Of a stretch of 64,000 nucleotides of DNA, positions 35,721 through 45,486 are shown piece after piece; the first letter of the stretch is position 1, and each line of letters begins with the position of its first letter. A program made the position numbers and the translations under genes. The notes beneath the pieces were generated by a model, which saw only the letters and a list, made by a program, of their open reading frames with translations, was not told where the DNA came from and made no database searches. The stretch is from Catalinimonas niigatensis (lineage in GTDB: Bacteria; Bacteroidota; Bacteroidia; Cytophagales; Cyclobacteriaceae): positions 5,195,501 to 5,259,500 of the forward strand of contig NZ_CP119422.1 in assembly GCF_030506285.1 (NCBI RefSeq), written 5' to 3'.

Positions 35721-38700
35721 ATGAGAGGTAATTCTACTAATCTCCCTCTTAGGGGAAATCTCATCAGAAAGCTTGGAACCCTTTTATTAGTATTGGTCTT
35801 TGTACAGCAGCATGTATATGCGCAAGATCGTGCTATTTCAGGTACCATTACTTCTGTTGAAGAAGGCACACCAGTACCTGGTGTGAATGTAATTGTGAAG
35901 GGTACAACCAAAGGTACCGTAACAGACATTGACGGTAACTACCGGATCAGCGTGCCTGAAAATGCTACTACTTTAGTATTTAGCTTTATTGGGTTGGCCC
36001 AGCAGGAAGTAGAAATCAACGGGCGATCAACCATTGATGTGGCAATGGAGTCAGACGCCAAACAGCTTTCTGAGGTAGTAGTTACTGCCATCGGGATTGA
36101 GCGTGAGAAAAAAGCACTCGGATACTCCGTGGCCAGTGTTGGAAGTGAAAAAATTGCCCAGGTATCTGAGCCAGATCCGCTAAGAGCGGTGCAGGGGAAA
36201 CTTCCCGGTGTAAATATCACTGGTGGCGGAGGAGCTCCCGGGCAATCTACCAAGATCAATATCCGGGGTATTTCATCACTTACAGGTAATACACAGCCCC
36301 TTTTTGTAGTGGACGGCATTCCTTTTGATAACTCTACCAATGCTACGAATCCCGGTGATCCTACCTCAAGCGCATCACAGGATAATTCAGCTTTTTCTAA
36401 CCGTGCATTTGACTTAGATCCTAACAACATTGAGTCTATGACGGTACTAAAAGGAGCTGCAGCAGCTGCATTGTATGGTTCAAGGGCTACCAATGGTGTA
36501 GTAGTGATTACGACTAAAGCAGCTAAAAAGAATGTGAGGAAAGGTTTGGAAGTAACGTATAGTGGCTCATACAATGTGGAACAGGTTTCCAATTTGCCTG
36601 ACTATCAGGATGTATATGCTCAGGGTTCCAATCAGCTCTACAACGCTGGCTTTATTGGTAACTGGGGAGCTCCTTTTCCTAATCATGTTGACCGCCTGAA
36701 TGAAGAATACGGTACCAATTACTCACAGATTATGTACGATGGTGTAGAGGGAGTAGTACCTGCCACGCCTGCTGGCTTTATTCCTCACCCGCTGATCATG
36801 ACTTCTACGGGCAGAGCAGACCGCTATGACTTACTTTTTCCTGATCTGGTAAAAGGGTATTACTTCTCAGCAGGTGGGCAATGGATAACTGATCCTAATG
36901 ATCCTCTTTGGGGTAGTGCTACTGGTACTCCCATCGGTATTGATGTCCCTTTTCAGCCTTATGATATCGTAGGAGGTTTTTTTGATCAGGGACAGCTTGT
37001 TGAAAACAGTATAAATGTGGCTTCCGGAGGAGAGAATGTTTCATTAACCGGTAACGTTTCTCATATGCGTAATACGGGGATCACTCCAGGCTCTGAAGCT
37101 GGCCGCACCAGCTTGAGTTTTGGAGGAAATGGCCAGCTTGAAAATGGTTTGTTTGTTTCCGGAAATGTGACTTATGTAAACACTACCCAGGAGACTCCTC
37201 AGTCGGGAGGTAGCTTCTTTGGAGATTATACTACGGCAAACTCTACTTCCATATTTCAGCGTTTGTATTATCTCCCTCGTAACTACGATCTGAACGGTTA
37301 TCCCTTTGAAAGCCCGATTGATGGATCAAATGTATTTTATCGCGCACTGGATAATCCACTTTGGATTGCCAAATACAATCGTTTCAGCAGTGATGTGAAC
37401 CGTGTTTATGGAAATATCACTTTAACCTATGATGTAGGCGAGTGGTTGAACCTGACGGCTAAGGGAGGGATCAATACCTATCATGATGCCAGAAAAGATA
37501 TCGTTAGAGGCGGTGGTGTTGCTCTACCTTCAGGAAGAGTATATACAGAAGATGTAAATTATACTGAACAGGATTATAACTTCATTGCGACAGTTACCAA
37601 AGATATTAATGAGTCATTTGGTTTCCGTGGGATTGTCGGTTTCAATGTCAACCAGCGTGAAAGAGGCCGTAGAAAAGTAACCGGTTCGGGTATTATTTCT
37701 GAAGGGCTATACAATACAGATGCTACTACACAAACTACAGTAAACTGGGACTATAGTGAGTTGCGTCGCTACTATGCTGCCTATGCTGATCTGCAGTTTT
37801 CATACAATGATTATCTTTTTGTCAATGTAGTGGGAAGGAATGACTGGTCGTCTACTCTTCCGGTAGAAAACAGAAGCTATTTCTATCCGGGAATCAGCGC
37901 TTCGTTTGTCGTTAGCGAAGCATTTGACATCGGGGGTAATGTGCTGGACTTCCTGAAAGTAAGGGCTGCAAGAACGCAGGTAGGTAATGAGCCCAGTCCT
38001 TATCTGACAGCCACTTATTACAGTATTCTACAGCCGGTTACTATCGGATCTACCGATTACAACCGGGCTACCCTCAACAATGTATTGGGTAATGTAAACC
38101 TTAAGCCTGAATTTACTACCGAAACAGAAGCAGGGGTAGAAGCCCAACTGTTTGATGGCAGAATAGGAATAGATGTGACATGGTTCAACCGTACCTCTAC
38201 TGACCAGATTGCCCAGGCCAAATTACCTGCCACCAGTGGGTTTGATACTGAATGGGTCAATATTGGAGAATTACAAAACAGCGGATGGGAAATTGGGCTG
38301 GATCTGACGCCGGTGAGAACGGCTTCAGGCTTTAGCTGGAATATCTATTCTGCTTTTACCAAAATTGAAACAGAAGTAATAGATGCCGGACCTGCTGGTG
38401 AAATATTTGTAGGAGGTCCTTTCTCTACCTTGGGTACCCTGCATAGATCAGGACAGCCTTACGGACAGATTTTTGGTAGCAGCTATGCCAGAGACGATGA
38501 GGGGAACCTGCTTATTAACAAAAATCTTGGTTTGCCCTTTTTGAATCCTACCAATGACATCATAGGTGATCCTAATCCTGACTTCCTTTTAGGGATTACC
38601 AACACTTTTACCTATAAAGGTTTTACCTTGAGAGCACTGATTGACTGGAAACAAGGAGGTGATATGTTCTCTTCTACCGCAGGGTCTTTACTATTGAGAG

Positions 38701-39152
38701 GAATGTTGAAAAGCCAAGAGGATCGGGAAGGACTTCGGGTGGTACCGGGTGTATATGGCAGTCCGCAGGATTTTCAGCCTACATTGGATGAGAACGGTGA
38801 AAAAATCGTCAACACTACCGCTGTCACCGCATTTGACTATCACTTTACTGATGGTTGGGGCGCTTATGGCGCGGATGAAGTAAACGTATACGATGCCACA
38901 ACCATTCGTCTGCGTGAGCTTGCCCTGGGATATAATCTGCCTGCCAATATATTGGAAAGTACTCCATTCGGCTCGGTAAGACTTATGTTTACGGGACGTA
39001 ACCTCTGGTTCAAAGCGCCTAACTTCTTGGAGGGACTTAATTTTGACCCTGAAATTCTGGCAGAACCAGCAGGTTCAAATGTACAGGGCTTTGATTACGG
39101 AGCTTTCCCTACTACCCGGCGTTATGGTGTCAACCTAACCGTTACCTTCTAA
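35721..39152 (+). CDS. SusC/RagA TonB-linked outer membrane receptor, pair 4
   Basis: A receptor of 1,143 residues from the ATG at 35721; the frame opens at 35691 but the extra ten residues spoil the signal peptide. Signal cleavage near VYAQD, CarboxypepD_reg-like domain (GTPVPGVNVIVKGTTKGTVT), then VVVTAIGIEREKKALGYSVA, GKLPGVNITGGGGAPGQST, PLFVVDGIPFDNSTN and ESMTVLKGAAAAALYGSRAT. The barrel is longer than in the other three and carries a large insert after the plug (residues about 290-420). It ends in VTF. It pairs with the SusD at 39219. Confidence 0.95.
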   Translation: MRGNSTNLPLRGNLIRKLGTLLLVLVFVQQHVYAQDRAISGTITSVEEGTPVPGVNVIVKGTTKGTVTDIDGNYRISVPENATTLVFSFIGLAQQEVEINGRSTIDVAMESDAKQLSEVVVTAIGIEREKKALGYSVASVGSEKIAQVSEPDPLRAVQGKLPGVNITGGGGAPGQSTKINIRGISSLTGNTQPLFVVDGIPFDNSTNATNPGDPTSSASQDNSAFSNRAFDLDPNNIESMTVLKGAAAAALYGSRATNGVVVITTKAAKKNVRKGLEVTYSGSYNVEQVSNLPDYQDVYAQGSNQLYNAGFIGNWGAPFPNHVDRLNEEYGTNYSQIMYDGVEGVVPATPAGFIPHPLIMTSTGRADRYDLLFPDLVKGYYFSAGGQWITDPNDPLWGSATGTPIGIDVPFQPYDIVGGFFDQGQLVENSINVASGGENVSLTGNVSHMRNTGITPGSEAGRTSLSFGGNGQLENGLFVSGNVTYVNTTQETPQSGGSFFGDYTTANSTSIFQRLYYLPRNYDLNGYPFESPIDGSNVFYRALDNPLWIAKYNRFSSDVNRVYGNITLTYDVGEWLNLTAKGGINTYHDARKDIVRGGGVALPSGRVYTEDVNYTEQDYNFIATVTKDINESFGFRGIVGFNVNQRERGRRKVTGSGIISEGLYNTDATTQTTVNWDYSELRRYYAAYADLQFSYNDYLFVNVVGRNDWSSTLPVENRSYFYPGISASFVVSEAFDIGGNVLDFLKVRAARTQVGNEPSPYLTATYYSILQPVTIGSTDYNRATLNNVLGNVNLKPEFTTETEAGVEAQLFDGRIGIDVTWFNRTSTDQIAQAKLPATSGFDTEWVNIGELQNSGWEIGLDLTPVRTASGFSWNIYSAFTKIETEVIDAGPAGEIFVGGPFSTLGTLHRSGQPYGQIFGSSYARDDEGNLLINKNLGLPFLNPTNDIIGDPNPDFLLGITNTFTYKGFTLRALIDWKQGGDMFSSTAGSLLLRGMLKSQEDREGLRVVPGVYGSPQDFQPTLDENGEKIVNTTAVTAFDYHFTDGWGAYGADEVNVYDATTIRLRELALGYNLPANILESTPFGSVRLMFTGRNLWFKAPNFLEGLNFDPEILAEPAGSNVQGFDYGAFPTTRRYGVNLTVTF

Positions 39153-39218
39153 TTTATTCAAATCTAATCCGGTGTTTATTGATCACCGGATCATGTAAAA
39201 CATTGAAAAATTTTCTAT

Positions 39219-40940
39219 ATGAAAATTACAAATATTAAATATACCTTATTGTTGATGCTCTTCCTTTGGATCAGTAGCTGCGAGCTAACGGACCTGGATA
39301 TCAACGATGACCCCAATAATCCCAAAGCTGCTTCATTAAATCTCTTACTTTCCAATGCTTTATTGAGAGGATCAGAGACGTTTGCAGATGATATCAATCA
39401 GAACCTGCATAGTTTTGTAGGAATTGCCGCCGAGCAGGATATTGATGGATTTGATGTAGACAATACCACCTATAATCTGGATTGGCAGGAGTTGTATTAC
39501 GAACCGCTCAAAGATGCCCAAGAGATTATTAATATCGCTGAAGCTCAGGGTAATAATCCCTATTACTTAGGAGTAGGGCAATTACTTAAAGCCTATTATT
39601 TCAGCCTGATGGTTGAACTTTGGGGAGATATCCCTTATTCCGAAGCACTTAAGGCAGATGCTGAAGAGATCATCAAGTACCCTGCTTATGACGATGCTGC
39701 TGCAATTTACCAGGACATATTCAACCTGATAGATGCGGGCATCGTTAATCTGGGTGAGAATAGTGTGGTAGAATTAACGGGTGATCCAATCTACAATGGT
39801 AATGTAAGCCAGTGGATCAAAATGGGCAAATCCTTGAAACTGCGTAACCTCATCAATACCCGCCTGGTTCAGGATAACAGTGCAGCCATAGCAGCTTTGA
39901 TCAATGAAGGCGACCTTATTCTAAGTGGTGCTGATGATTTTACATTTCAGTTCAGTAGCATCAATAACCCGGAAAACGAAAACCGCCATCCCTGGTATGT
40001 GGAAGCATATACCAGTAGTGAATACGGGTTTAACTATCTGGGTCATCAGTTTATGGTTGAAATGCTGGATTTTGAAGACCCCAGAAGACCTTTCTATCTG
40101 AAGCGTCAGGCCACTAGTATACTAGATCAGACTATTCCATCCGAACGCCAGACTACACCCTGTTCTCAGATTAGTGGTTGTGTCTATAGCTATCTGGTAC
40201 TGAATCCTAATATGATCAACCGGCTATATACGTCTAAAGGAAAAGAATTTAATCAAAGCTTTTTAGCTGGATTCTTTGGGCGTGACCGTGCTGACCCCTC
40301 TGGTGCTCCTGCTGATGGTGCTCTTCGTACAGCCATAGGGGTTTATCCAGTGGGTGGATTATTTGATGATGTAGCCGAAGCTGCCGCCGGTAACCGGGGA
40401 ACAGGTGCCGGAATCTTCCCCATGATTACCAGCGAGATGGTGAAATTTTACATCATGGAAGCAATATTAACCGGCAATTATGCAGGATCAACCGCCGATG
40501 TGCGCGATATGCTGGAAGAGGTCATCAATGAGCACATTGATAAAGTGTATGCTTTTGGTGTGGAAAACGATCCCAACGGAGTTCCTGCTGCAGGTGATAC
40601 TTTGGACCCTTATATCAATAAGCCATTAGATGAGGCTACCAGCGACTATGTAGACCTTTGGCTGGCAAGATATGATAATGCCAGTACCGATAATGCCAAG
40701 TTGAACGCGGTATTAAAACAAGCCTGGTTTACTAACTTCGGTAATGGATTTGAAATCTATAATACTTACCGCAGAACCGGTTATCCGAATGATTTGCAGG
40801 TTCCTCTAAACCCCACACGTGATTTTGCCCTTAGATTGCCCTATGCCCAGGATGATCTTAACTTCAACCAAAGTGTAAGCCAAGATGTGAGGGATGTGGC
40901 ATTTGACTTAGATCCCATATTTATGTTTGACATAGATTAG
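39219..40940 (+). CDS. SusD/RagB-like nutrient-binding lipoprotein, pair 4
   Basis: A 573-residue lipoprotein (lipobox LWISSC, Cys near residue 18), 66 bases after SusC 4. It begins TDLDINDDPNNPKAASLNLL, typical of SusD-like_2 proteins, with LLKAYYFSLMVELWGDIPYS, GNVSQWIKMGKSLKLRNLIN and a C-terminal FGNGFEIYNTYRRTGYP. It is longer than partners 1 and 3 and has an insert containing two cysteines (TTPCSQISGCVYSY), possibly a disulfide loop. Ligand unknown. Confidence 0.94.
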   Translation: MKITNIKYTLLLMLFLWISSCELTDLDINDDPNNPKAASLNLLLSNALLRGSETFADDINQNLHSFVGIAAEQDIDGFDVDNTTYNLDWQELYYEPLKDAQEIINIAEAQGNNPYYLGVGQLLKAYYFSLMVELWGDIPYSEALKADAEEIIKYPAYDDAAAIYQDIFNLIDAGIVNLGENSVVELTGDPIYNGNVSQWIKMGKSLKLRNLINTRLVQDNSAAIAALINEGDLILSGADDFTFQFSSINNPENENRHPWYVEAYTSSEYGFNYLGHQFMVEMLDFEDPRRPFYLKRQATSILDQTIPSERQTTPCSQISGCVYSYLVLNPNMINRLYTSKGKEFNQSFLAGFFGRDRADPSGAPADGALRTAIGVYPVGGLFDDVAEAAAGNRGTGAGIFPMITSEMVKFYIMEAILTGNYAGSTADVRDMLEEVINEHIDKVYAFGVENDPNGVPAAGDTLDPYINKPLDEATSDYVDLWLARYDNASTDNAKLNAVLKQAWFTNFGNGFEIYNTYRRTGYPNDLQVPLNPTRDFALRLPYAQDDLNFNQSVSQDVRDVAFDLDPIFMFDID

Positions 40941-40963
40941 TGGAACCATAAAAAAGAAATACA

Positions 40964-41614
40964 ATGAAAAAAAATTCAATATTATATTCCATGATGGTCC
41001 TTGCCGGCTTATTGATTTTTAATACGGCCTGTGAAGATGAAGAACTAAGTCCTTATGTAGAACCGCTGCCAGGCGTACATGCGTATGCTGAGCTTGCAGA
41101 AGGTGCGCCAGAAGATTTTATGTATGGTGATCTCAATGAAGAGATCACCTATGAAATCCAGTGGGTATCTGTGGATCAGCAGTTAAGTGTAAACCGGATT
41201 GATTTATATGTTTTATTTAATGAAAACTATGTAGACGAAGATGGAAATCCATTGGTAGCCCGGCATGGAGGTAATGAAGGCATCCTTTTCCGTACTATTG
41301 AAAGTAGTGAAGTTCCCGGAAACCGGGAAAACATTGCCTTCTCACTTACCCAGTCACAAATCTTTGATTTGTACGAAGGCGTTACGTTTGACTACGATGA
41401 TGAGGATAGTACTGCTCCCACACCTGTTTTTACTAATCCGGATAAACCAAGTAGAGATTTGCCGGGAGCTCCCTTTATAGAGGATGATGAGTTCTCTGTA
41501 AGGTGGGTACTTTACACTGATAATGATCTGGTTTTTGACTCCTGGTCTCCTAGCGTGTGTACCGAGTTACCAGGTGCCAACTGTGAAGTTAGCTGGGGGG
41601 TGGAAGAAGAATAA
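40964..41614 (+). CDS. Surface lipoprotein, third gene of SusCD operon 4
   Basis: A 216-residue lipoprotein (LIFNTAC, Cys near residue 23), acidic and beta-rich, beginning 23 bases after SusD 4 and followed by a terminator. Segments such as EITYEIQWVSVDQQLSVNRI and FDYDDEDSTAPTPVF suggest an Ig-like or SusE-like fold, and two cysteines near the end (VCTELPGANCEVSW) may form a disulfide. The position matches accessory surface glycan-binding proteins of SusCD loci; that role is inferred. No enzymatic motif. Confidence 0.8.
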   Translation: MKKNSILYSMMVLAGLLIFNTACEDEELSPYVEPLPGVHAYAELAEGAPEDFMYGDLNEEITYEIQWVSVDQQLSVNRIDLYVLFNENYVDEDGNPLVARHGGNEGILFRTIESSEVPGNRENIAFSLTQSQIFDLYEGVTFDYDDEDSTAPTPVFTNPDKPSRDLPGAPFIEDDEFSVRWVLYTDNDLVFDSWSPSVCTELPGANCEVSWGVEEE

Positions 41615-41644
41615 AATAATATTCATTCCATCCATCAACAATAG

Positions 41645-41676
41645 AAAGCTGCCTTAGCGATAGGGCAGCTTTTATT
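41645..41676. terminator. Intrinsic terminator of SusCD operon 4
   Basis: AAAGCTGCC (41645-41653) pairs with GGCAGCTTT (41664-41672), followed by a short T-rich tract. It lies just before the convergent cytochrome gene's stop. Confidence 0.8.
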
Positions 41677-41685
41677 GTATAGAAA

Positions 41686-42957
41686 TTATTTGCCAGCCTT
41701 TTTTGAAACCTCGCCTGAATCTACATAGTAGATAATAAAATTCATCATCTCGTTCGTAGTGTTCCAGCCATAGGTCACATCTTCAGGAGGATAATGTGGG
41801 TTCTCAGGATTGTCAATAGTGTTATCATAAGTTGCCTCAGCATAAATGACCGACCCGGCAGGTACAGTCAGCATTTCTTCAAACACATAGCTAGACTGCC
41901 AGTTAAAGTCCCAGTCATCAATCTTGACAAAAGGTACCAAATCTCCTTCGGGGGTGATGGCAAACGCACGGAAAGTTTTACCCAGGGTATGCATGTGCGG
42001 CAGTACGGCAATAACGTCAATGGATTTTTCTAAAGGAGCGGTACGCATATAAAACTTGGGAGATTCTCCGGCAGGAATCATGAAAGGTTGGTTGATAATA
42101 TCGTTTTCCCGCAAAGTCAAAATCTTAACCTCTTTTTCAATGGGTTCCCTGGTAAAATACAGCTTTACCGTAGACTGATCCTGCGCTTCTACGGCAGAAG
42201 GCGCATAGTGTATATTGACAATCAGGTCACTATTCTTCCTGAGCAGCTTACCCGTTCCTTCCGGATAAATGAAGGGCATATTTCCCGGCACCCAGCCGTA
42301 CAGAAATTCTTCAGCCAGAGGAACCTGATAAAATTCCTGTACTTTCGGGTCCAATTCAGATAGCCCGTTTATACCCCTGATCAGGTTGGTTGTATCCAGC
42401 ATGATCCTACTGTGGTGGACATATTGGCGATTGCCCGGACGAAATTCAATGGCCTTAAGGTATACATCTTCTTCCAGCTGAGTAGGCAGGCTAAAAAATC
42501 GGAACTCTTCAATAGCCGTGGCAGGAATGGCAAAAGGTTCTTGCATCGTTAACACAAGATCTGGTTCGGCACGCATCTGGGAGTTTTGCTGAAAATCAGG
42601 AGGCTCGGGCTGATGCCTCTTTTTTCCTTCGGACACGCCTGAGTCAATCCAGCGGGCAATCATATCTATCTCTTGCTGGCTTAGGAGCCGCTCGTTCTGA
42701 TAGTGCTGAAACTCAGGATCAGCTTTCCAGGGAGGCATATAGCGGGTCTGAGTTACATGTCTGATGAATTTAGAACGTTTGGCCACATCTTCATAGCTGA
42801 TCAGACTGAAAGGGCCTACCTCACCCGGACGATGGCAGGGAACACAATTGGCATGAATAATAGGAGCAATGTGTTCATTGAAAGTAAGTTCTTGTGCTGA
42901 AACTTTGGTAATGAACACCATTGACAGAATTACGCCCAACAAGCTTACTCTTTTCAT
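41686..42957 (-). CDS. Secreted cytochrome c / copper monooxygenase-like protein
   Basis: A 423-residue exported protein (Sec signal, cleavage near VSAQE). The N-terminal domain is a short cytochrome c with heme motif CVPCH (residues 38-42) and a candidate axial Met in RYMPPW. The second half resembles the peptidylglycine/dopamine monooxygenase-like copper type II fold: QYVHHSRIM, LIVNIHY and LPHMHTLGKTF give His pairs suited to two copper sites, and EATYDNTIDNPENPHYPP is typical. Such proteins are common in Planctomycetes and Bacteroidota; the substrate is not established. It diverges from a thioredoxin-fold gene across 95-110 bases, and the two families are often adjacent or fused. Confidence 0.85.
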   Translation of the reverse strand: MKRVSLLGVILSMVFITKVSAQELTFNEHIAPIIHANCVPCHRPGEVGPFSLISYEDVAKRSKFIRHVTQTRYMPPWKADPEFQHYQNERLLSQQEIDMIARWIDSGVSEGKKRHQPEPPDFQQNSQMRAEPDLVLTMQEPFAIPATAIEEFRFFSLPTQLEEDVYLKAIEFRPGNRQYVHHSRIMLDTTNLIRGINGLSELDPKVQEFYQVPLAEEFLYGWVPGNMPFIYPEGTGKLLRKNSDLIVNIHYAPSAVEAQDQSTVKLYFTREPIEKEVKILTLRENDIINQPFMIPAGESPKFYMRTAPLEKSIDVIAVLPHMHTLGKTFRAFAITPEGDLVPFVKIDDWDFNWQSSYVFEEMLTVPAGSVIYAEATYDNTIDNPENPHYPPEDVTYGWNTTNEMMNFIIYYVDSGEVSKKAGK

Positions 42958-43052
42958 TCTGTGTCTAAAATTTTGAAAGGCAAAAGGATTTTAACGAAAC
43001 ATTTGGTAATCAGCCATTTGTTGCTCATAATAAGTTGTAATATATTAAATAA

Positions 43053-43703
43053 TTGATGGATATGCTGAACGTAGTAGTAGGTCTGAATAAAAGTAAAAAA
43101 ATCTTCTGTCTGCTAAGTCTCACAATTGCTTTTAGCATATGTCAGTACGCAGAAATACAGGCTCAGACAGCAGCGTGGATGAATATCAGATTACACTCTG
43201 ATAAGGACAAAGCATATACTCTTGGAGAAGCAATGGGTGAAAGAGGAGCTTTACTTTTATTTCTTGATCCTGATTGCCCGGTCTCGCAGAAGTATGGTGC
43301 AACCATCAGGAAGATTTCCAATCAACTGAAGGAAAGAGGAATTGAAACTATTGCTATTTATCCGGTCGTCAACATGGATATAACTAACTTAAAAAGCTTT
43401 ATCAAGGAGTACCGGTATGATTTTATTCATCTTCAAGATCCACAACTAAAGCTTACCCGAAGTATTGGTGCTTCTGTTACTCCTGAAGCTTATCTGTTGT
43501 CTGATTCCGGAGAGATCATGTATCACGGAGCCATAGACAACTGGTTTTATGAGCTGGGACGCTACAGAAGAGTAGTCACCCGCCATTACCTTCAGGATGC
43601 CGCAGCAGCGTATCTCAAGCAGAAACCCGTACTGCAGGCGAAGACAAAAGCAATTGGCTGTATGATCGGTACGGGGATGCTGCACGAGCAGGAACATCAC
43701 TGA
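43053..43703 (+). CDS. Secreted thioredoxin-fold (redoxin) protein
   Basis: About 214-216 residues with a signal sequence (hydrophobic core near LLSLTIAFSI) and a thioredoxin-like AhpC/TSA fold: LLLFLDPDCPVSQKYGATI carries a single Cys in place of a CxxC pair, then IETIAIYPVVNMD, LTRSIGASVTPEAYLLSDSG and YHGAIDNWF. The C-terminal KTKAIGCMI holds another Cys typical of this subfamily. Start: TTG 43053, ATG 43056 and ATG 43062 are all possible. Divergent from the cytochrome/copper protein, which suggests a shared redox or metal-loading task (inference). Its stop overlaps the convergent amidase by 7 bases. Confidence 0.85.
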   Translation: MMDMLNVVVGLNKSKKIFCLLSLTIAFSICQYAEIQAQTAAWMNIRLHSDKDKAYTLGEAMGERGALLLFLDPDCPVSQKYGATIRKISNQLKERGIETIAIYPVVNMDITNLKSFIKEYRYDFIHLQDPQLKLTRSIGASVTPEAYLLSDSGEIMYHGAIDNWFYELGRYRRVVTRHYLQDAAAAYLKQKPVLQAKTKAIGCMIGTGMLHEQEHH

Positions 43704-45400
43704 ACATCGGCTTGCAGGGCAGTGGGCGCATCAGGAAAGAAAAAGGCAGGGTGCTGCTCCTCATGTTCGGTAGCCTCCTGAAACGCTTTGGCAACTTCCA
43801 GAATGGTGGCTTCATCATAAAGCTTACCTACGAAAGTAATACTTTGAGGTCGTCCTTTATCATCAAAACCATTGGGCACTACTACGACAGGGTGTCCGGT
43901 CATGTTGGTGATTAGTAGCTGGCGAAATCCCTGGGTAGGAGCTACAATCACATCTACCTCTTCCATCAAAGCCTGCATTTCCTGAATAAGCTGATAGCGA
44001 TAGCGGTTGGCCATGATGTATTCAACTGCCGGAATAAAACGCGACTGACGCAGAGCGTTGGGGCGTGCTCCCTCATCCTGCTTCACCATAGAATCGTCTA
44101 GATTATAACGGGTAAGGTCGTCAAAAGCAGCGCCTGCCTCGGCATACATAATGAGAGAAAGAACTTTGACAGGAAGGGTAGTACTATCCGGCATACTCAC
44201 TGCCTGCATGTCTGCGCCTAGAGCACGCAGCTTTTCCAGGGTCGCATCATTGTTCAGATTGATGGTGTCTTTTTCAAAATATTCCTCCAGAAAGCCAAAT
44301 TTGATTTGACTGAAATCTATTTTTCCATCATAATTAAATGCCAGAGTACGGGTCGTTTTGTCAGCTGCATCAGCCCCATGGATAGCATCAAATACGATAG
44401 CGCAATCTTCCGCGGTACGGCAAATAGGACCTACTTTATCCAGGCTCCAGCTCAGTGTCATGGCGCCATTTCGGCTAACTCTTCCGTAAGTCGGGCGCAG
44501 CCCCGAGGCACCACAGCGAGTGGAAGGAGATACGATAGATCCCATCGTTTCGGTACCAATTGAAAACCCCAGCAGTCCGGCTACAGTGGCCGAGGCCGAA
44601 CCGGCCGAAGAGCCACTGGCACCCTGCTTTGTATCCCACGGATTTTTGGTAGTGCCTCCAAACCAGACATCGCCCCGGGCCAAAGCTCCCGAGGTAGTTT
44701 TGGCAATCAGGACTGCACCAGCTTCTTCCAGCTTTTGAACTACGGTGGCTGTTTGATCAAGCATCTGGTCTTTGTGGGTATTAGAACCCCAGGTAGTTTT
44801 ATAACCCTCTACTGCCAGCAGGTCTTTTACTCCATAAGGAATGCCGTGTAATGGCCCTCTGTACCGGCCCTGGCTAATCTCCTCATCAGCCTGCGCTGCC
44901 TGTTGTAGCGCCAGTGCTTCTGTAATCGTGATGATGCTCTGTAATGTGTCATCATAGCGTTTGATACGATCAATATAAAGTCTGGTGAGTTCAGTTGAAG
45001 TGATTTTCTGGTTTTTGAGCAAAGAAGCCAGTTCTAAAATACTATAAAAAGCAAGTTCTTCCTGGTTAATAGGAAGGGCTACATCATCAGGTATATTCCA
45101 CTGATTTTTTTTTAAAATACTGTCAGGTGAAAATCCCTGAGGAGTGGGATTGAATACAAGGGCAGGAGGTACCTCATTTTTTAGCTGATACTGGTGCATG
45201 AAGGCATAATTTTCTGCATTGCCGTTCAAATCTTTCATCATCGTATCTATCTCCCACTCCTCAAAGTCCATGGCTATGAGTTTCTGCGCAGCTTGAATGT
45301 CTGCTTTGCTGATCTTTTCGCTTGGCCTTGGTCTTAGCCAGAAGTAGCAAGCTGCAGCAGTAATCAAAGCAGTGAGGAATATGGTAAGAATGTATTTCAT
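43697..45400 (-). CDS. Amidase signature family enzyme
   Basis: A 567-residue amidase with an N-terminal hydrophobic segment (residues 3-21) that anchors or exports it. The Ser-cisSer-Lys triad context is intact: Lys in GIPYGVKDLLAVEG, the glycine/serine-rich GASGSSAGSASATVAG and the nucleophile region FSIGTETMGSIVSPSTRCG, followed by GLRPTYGRVSRNGAM. It hydrolyses a carboxamide; the substrate is unknown, though peptide amides are common for exported bacterial members. It lies downstream of the M14 peptidase on the same strand after 86 bases with a hairpin between. Confidence 0.93.
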   Translation of the reverse strand: MKYILTIFLTALITAAACYFWLRPRPSEKISKADIQAAQKLIAMDFEEWEIDTMMKDLNGNAENYAFMHQYQLKNEVPPALVFNPTPQGFSPDSILKKNQWNIPDDVALPINQEELAFYSILELASLLKNQKITSTELTRLYIDRIKRYDDTLQSIITITEALALQQAAQADEEISQGRYRGPLHGIPYGVKDLLAVEGYKTTWGSNTHKDQMLDQTATVVQKLEEAGAVLIAKTTSGALARGDVWFGGTTKNPWDTKQGASGSSAGSASATVAGLLGFSIGTETMGSIVSPSTRCGASGLRPTYGRVSRNGAMTLSWSLDKVGPICRTAEDCAIVFDAIHGADAADKTTRTLAFNYDGKIDFSQIKFGFLEEYFEKDTINLNNDATLEKLRALGADMQAVSMPDSTTLPVKVLSLIMYAEAGAAFDDLTRYNLDDSMVKQDEGARPNALRQSRFIPAVEYIMANRYRYQLIQEMQALMEEVDVIVAPTQGFRQLLITNMTGHPVVVVPNGFDDKGRPQSITFVGKLYDEATILEVAKAFQEATEHEEQHPAFFFPDAPTALQADVQ

Positions 45401-45417
45401 GGAGGTGAAAGGTAGAT

Positions 45418-45469
45418 GATTGAGTGGCTGAATGGCTATGAAATTTATTAGCCATTTAGCTACCCAATC
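45418..45469. repeat. Imperfect palindrome between peptidase and amidase genes
   Basis: Two 21-base arms (45418-45438 and 45449-45469) pair at 17 positions around a 10-base loop (left arm begins GATTGAGTGG, right arm ends ACCCAATC). Possibly an attenuating terminator between the two minus-strand genes or a dispersed palindromic repeat. Confidence 0.55.
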
Positions 45470-45486
45470 ATTGAATATGGTTAATT

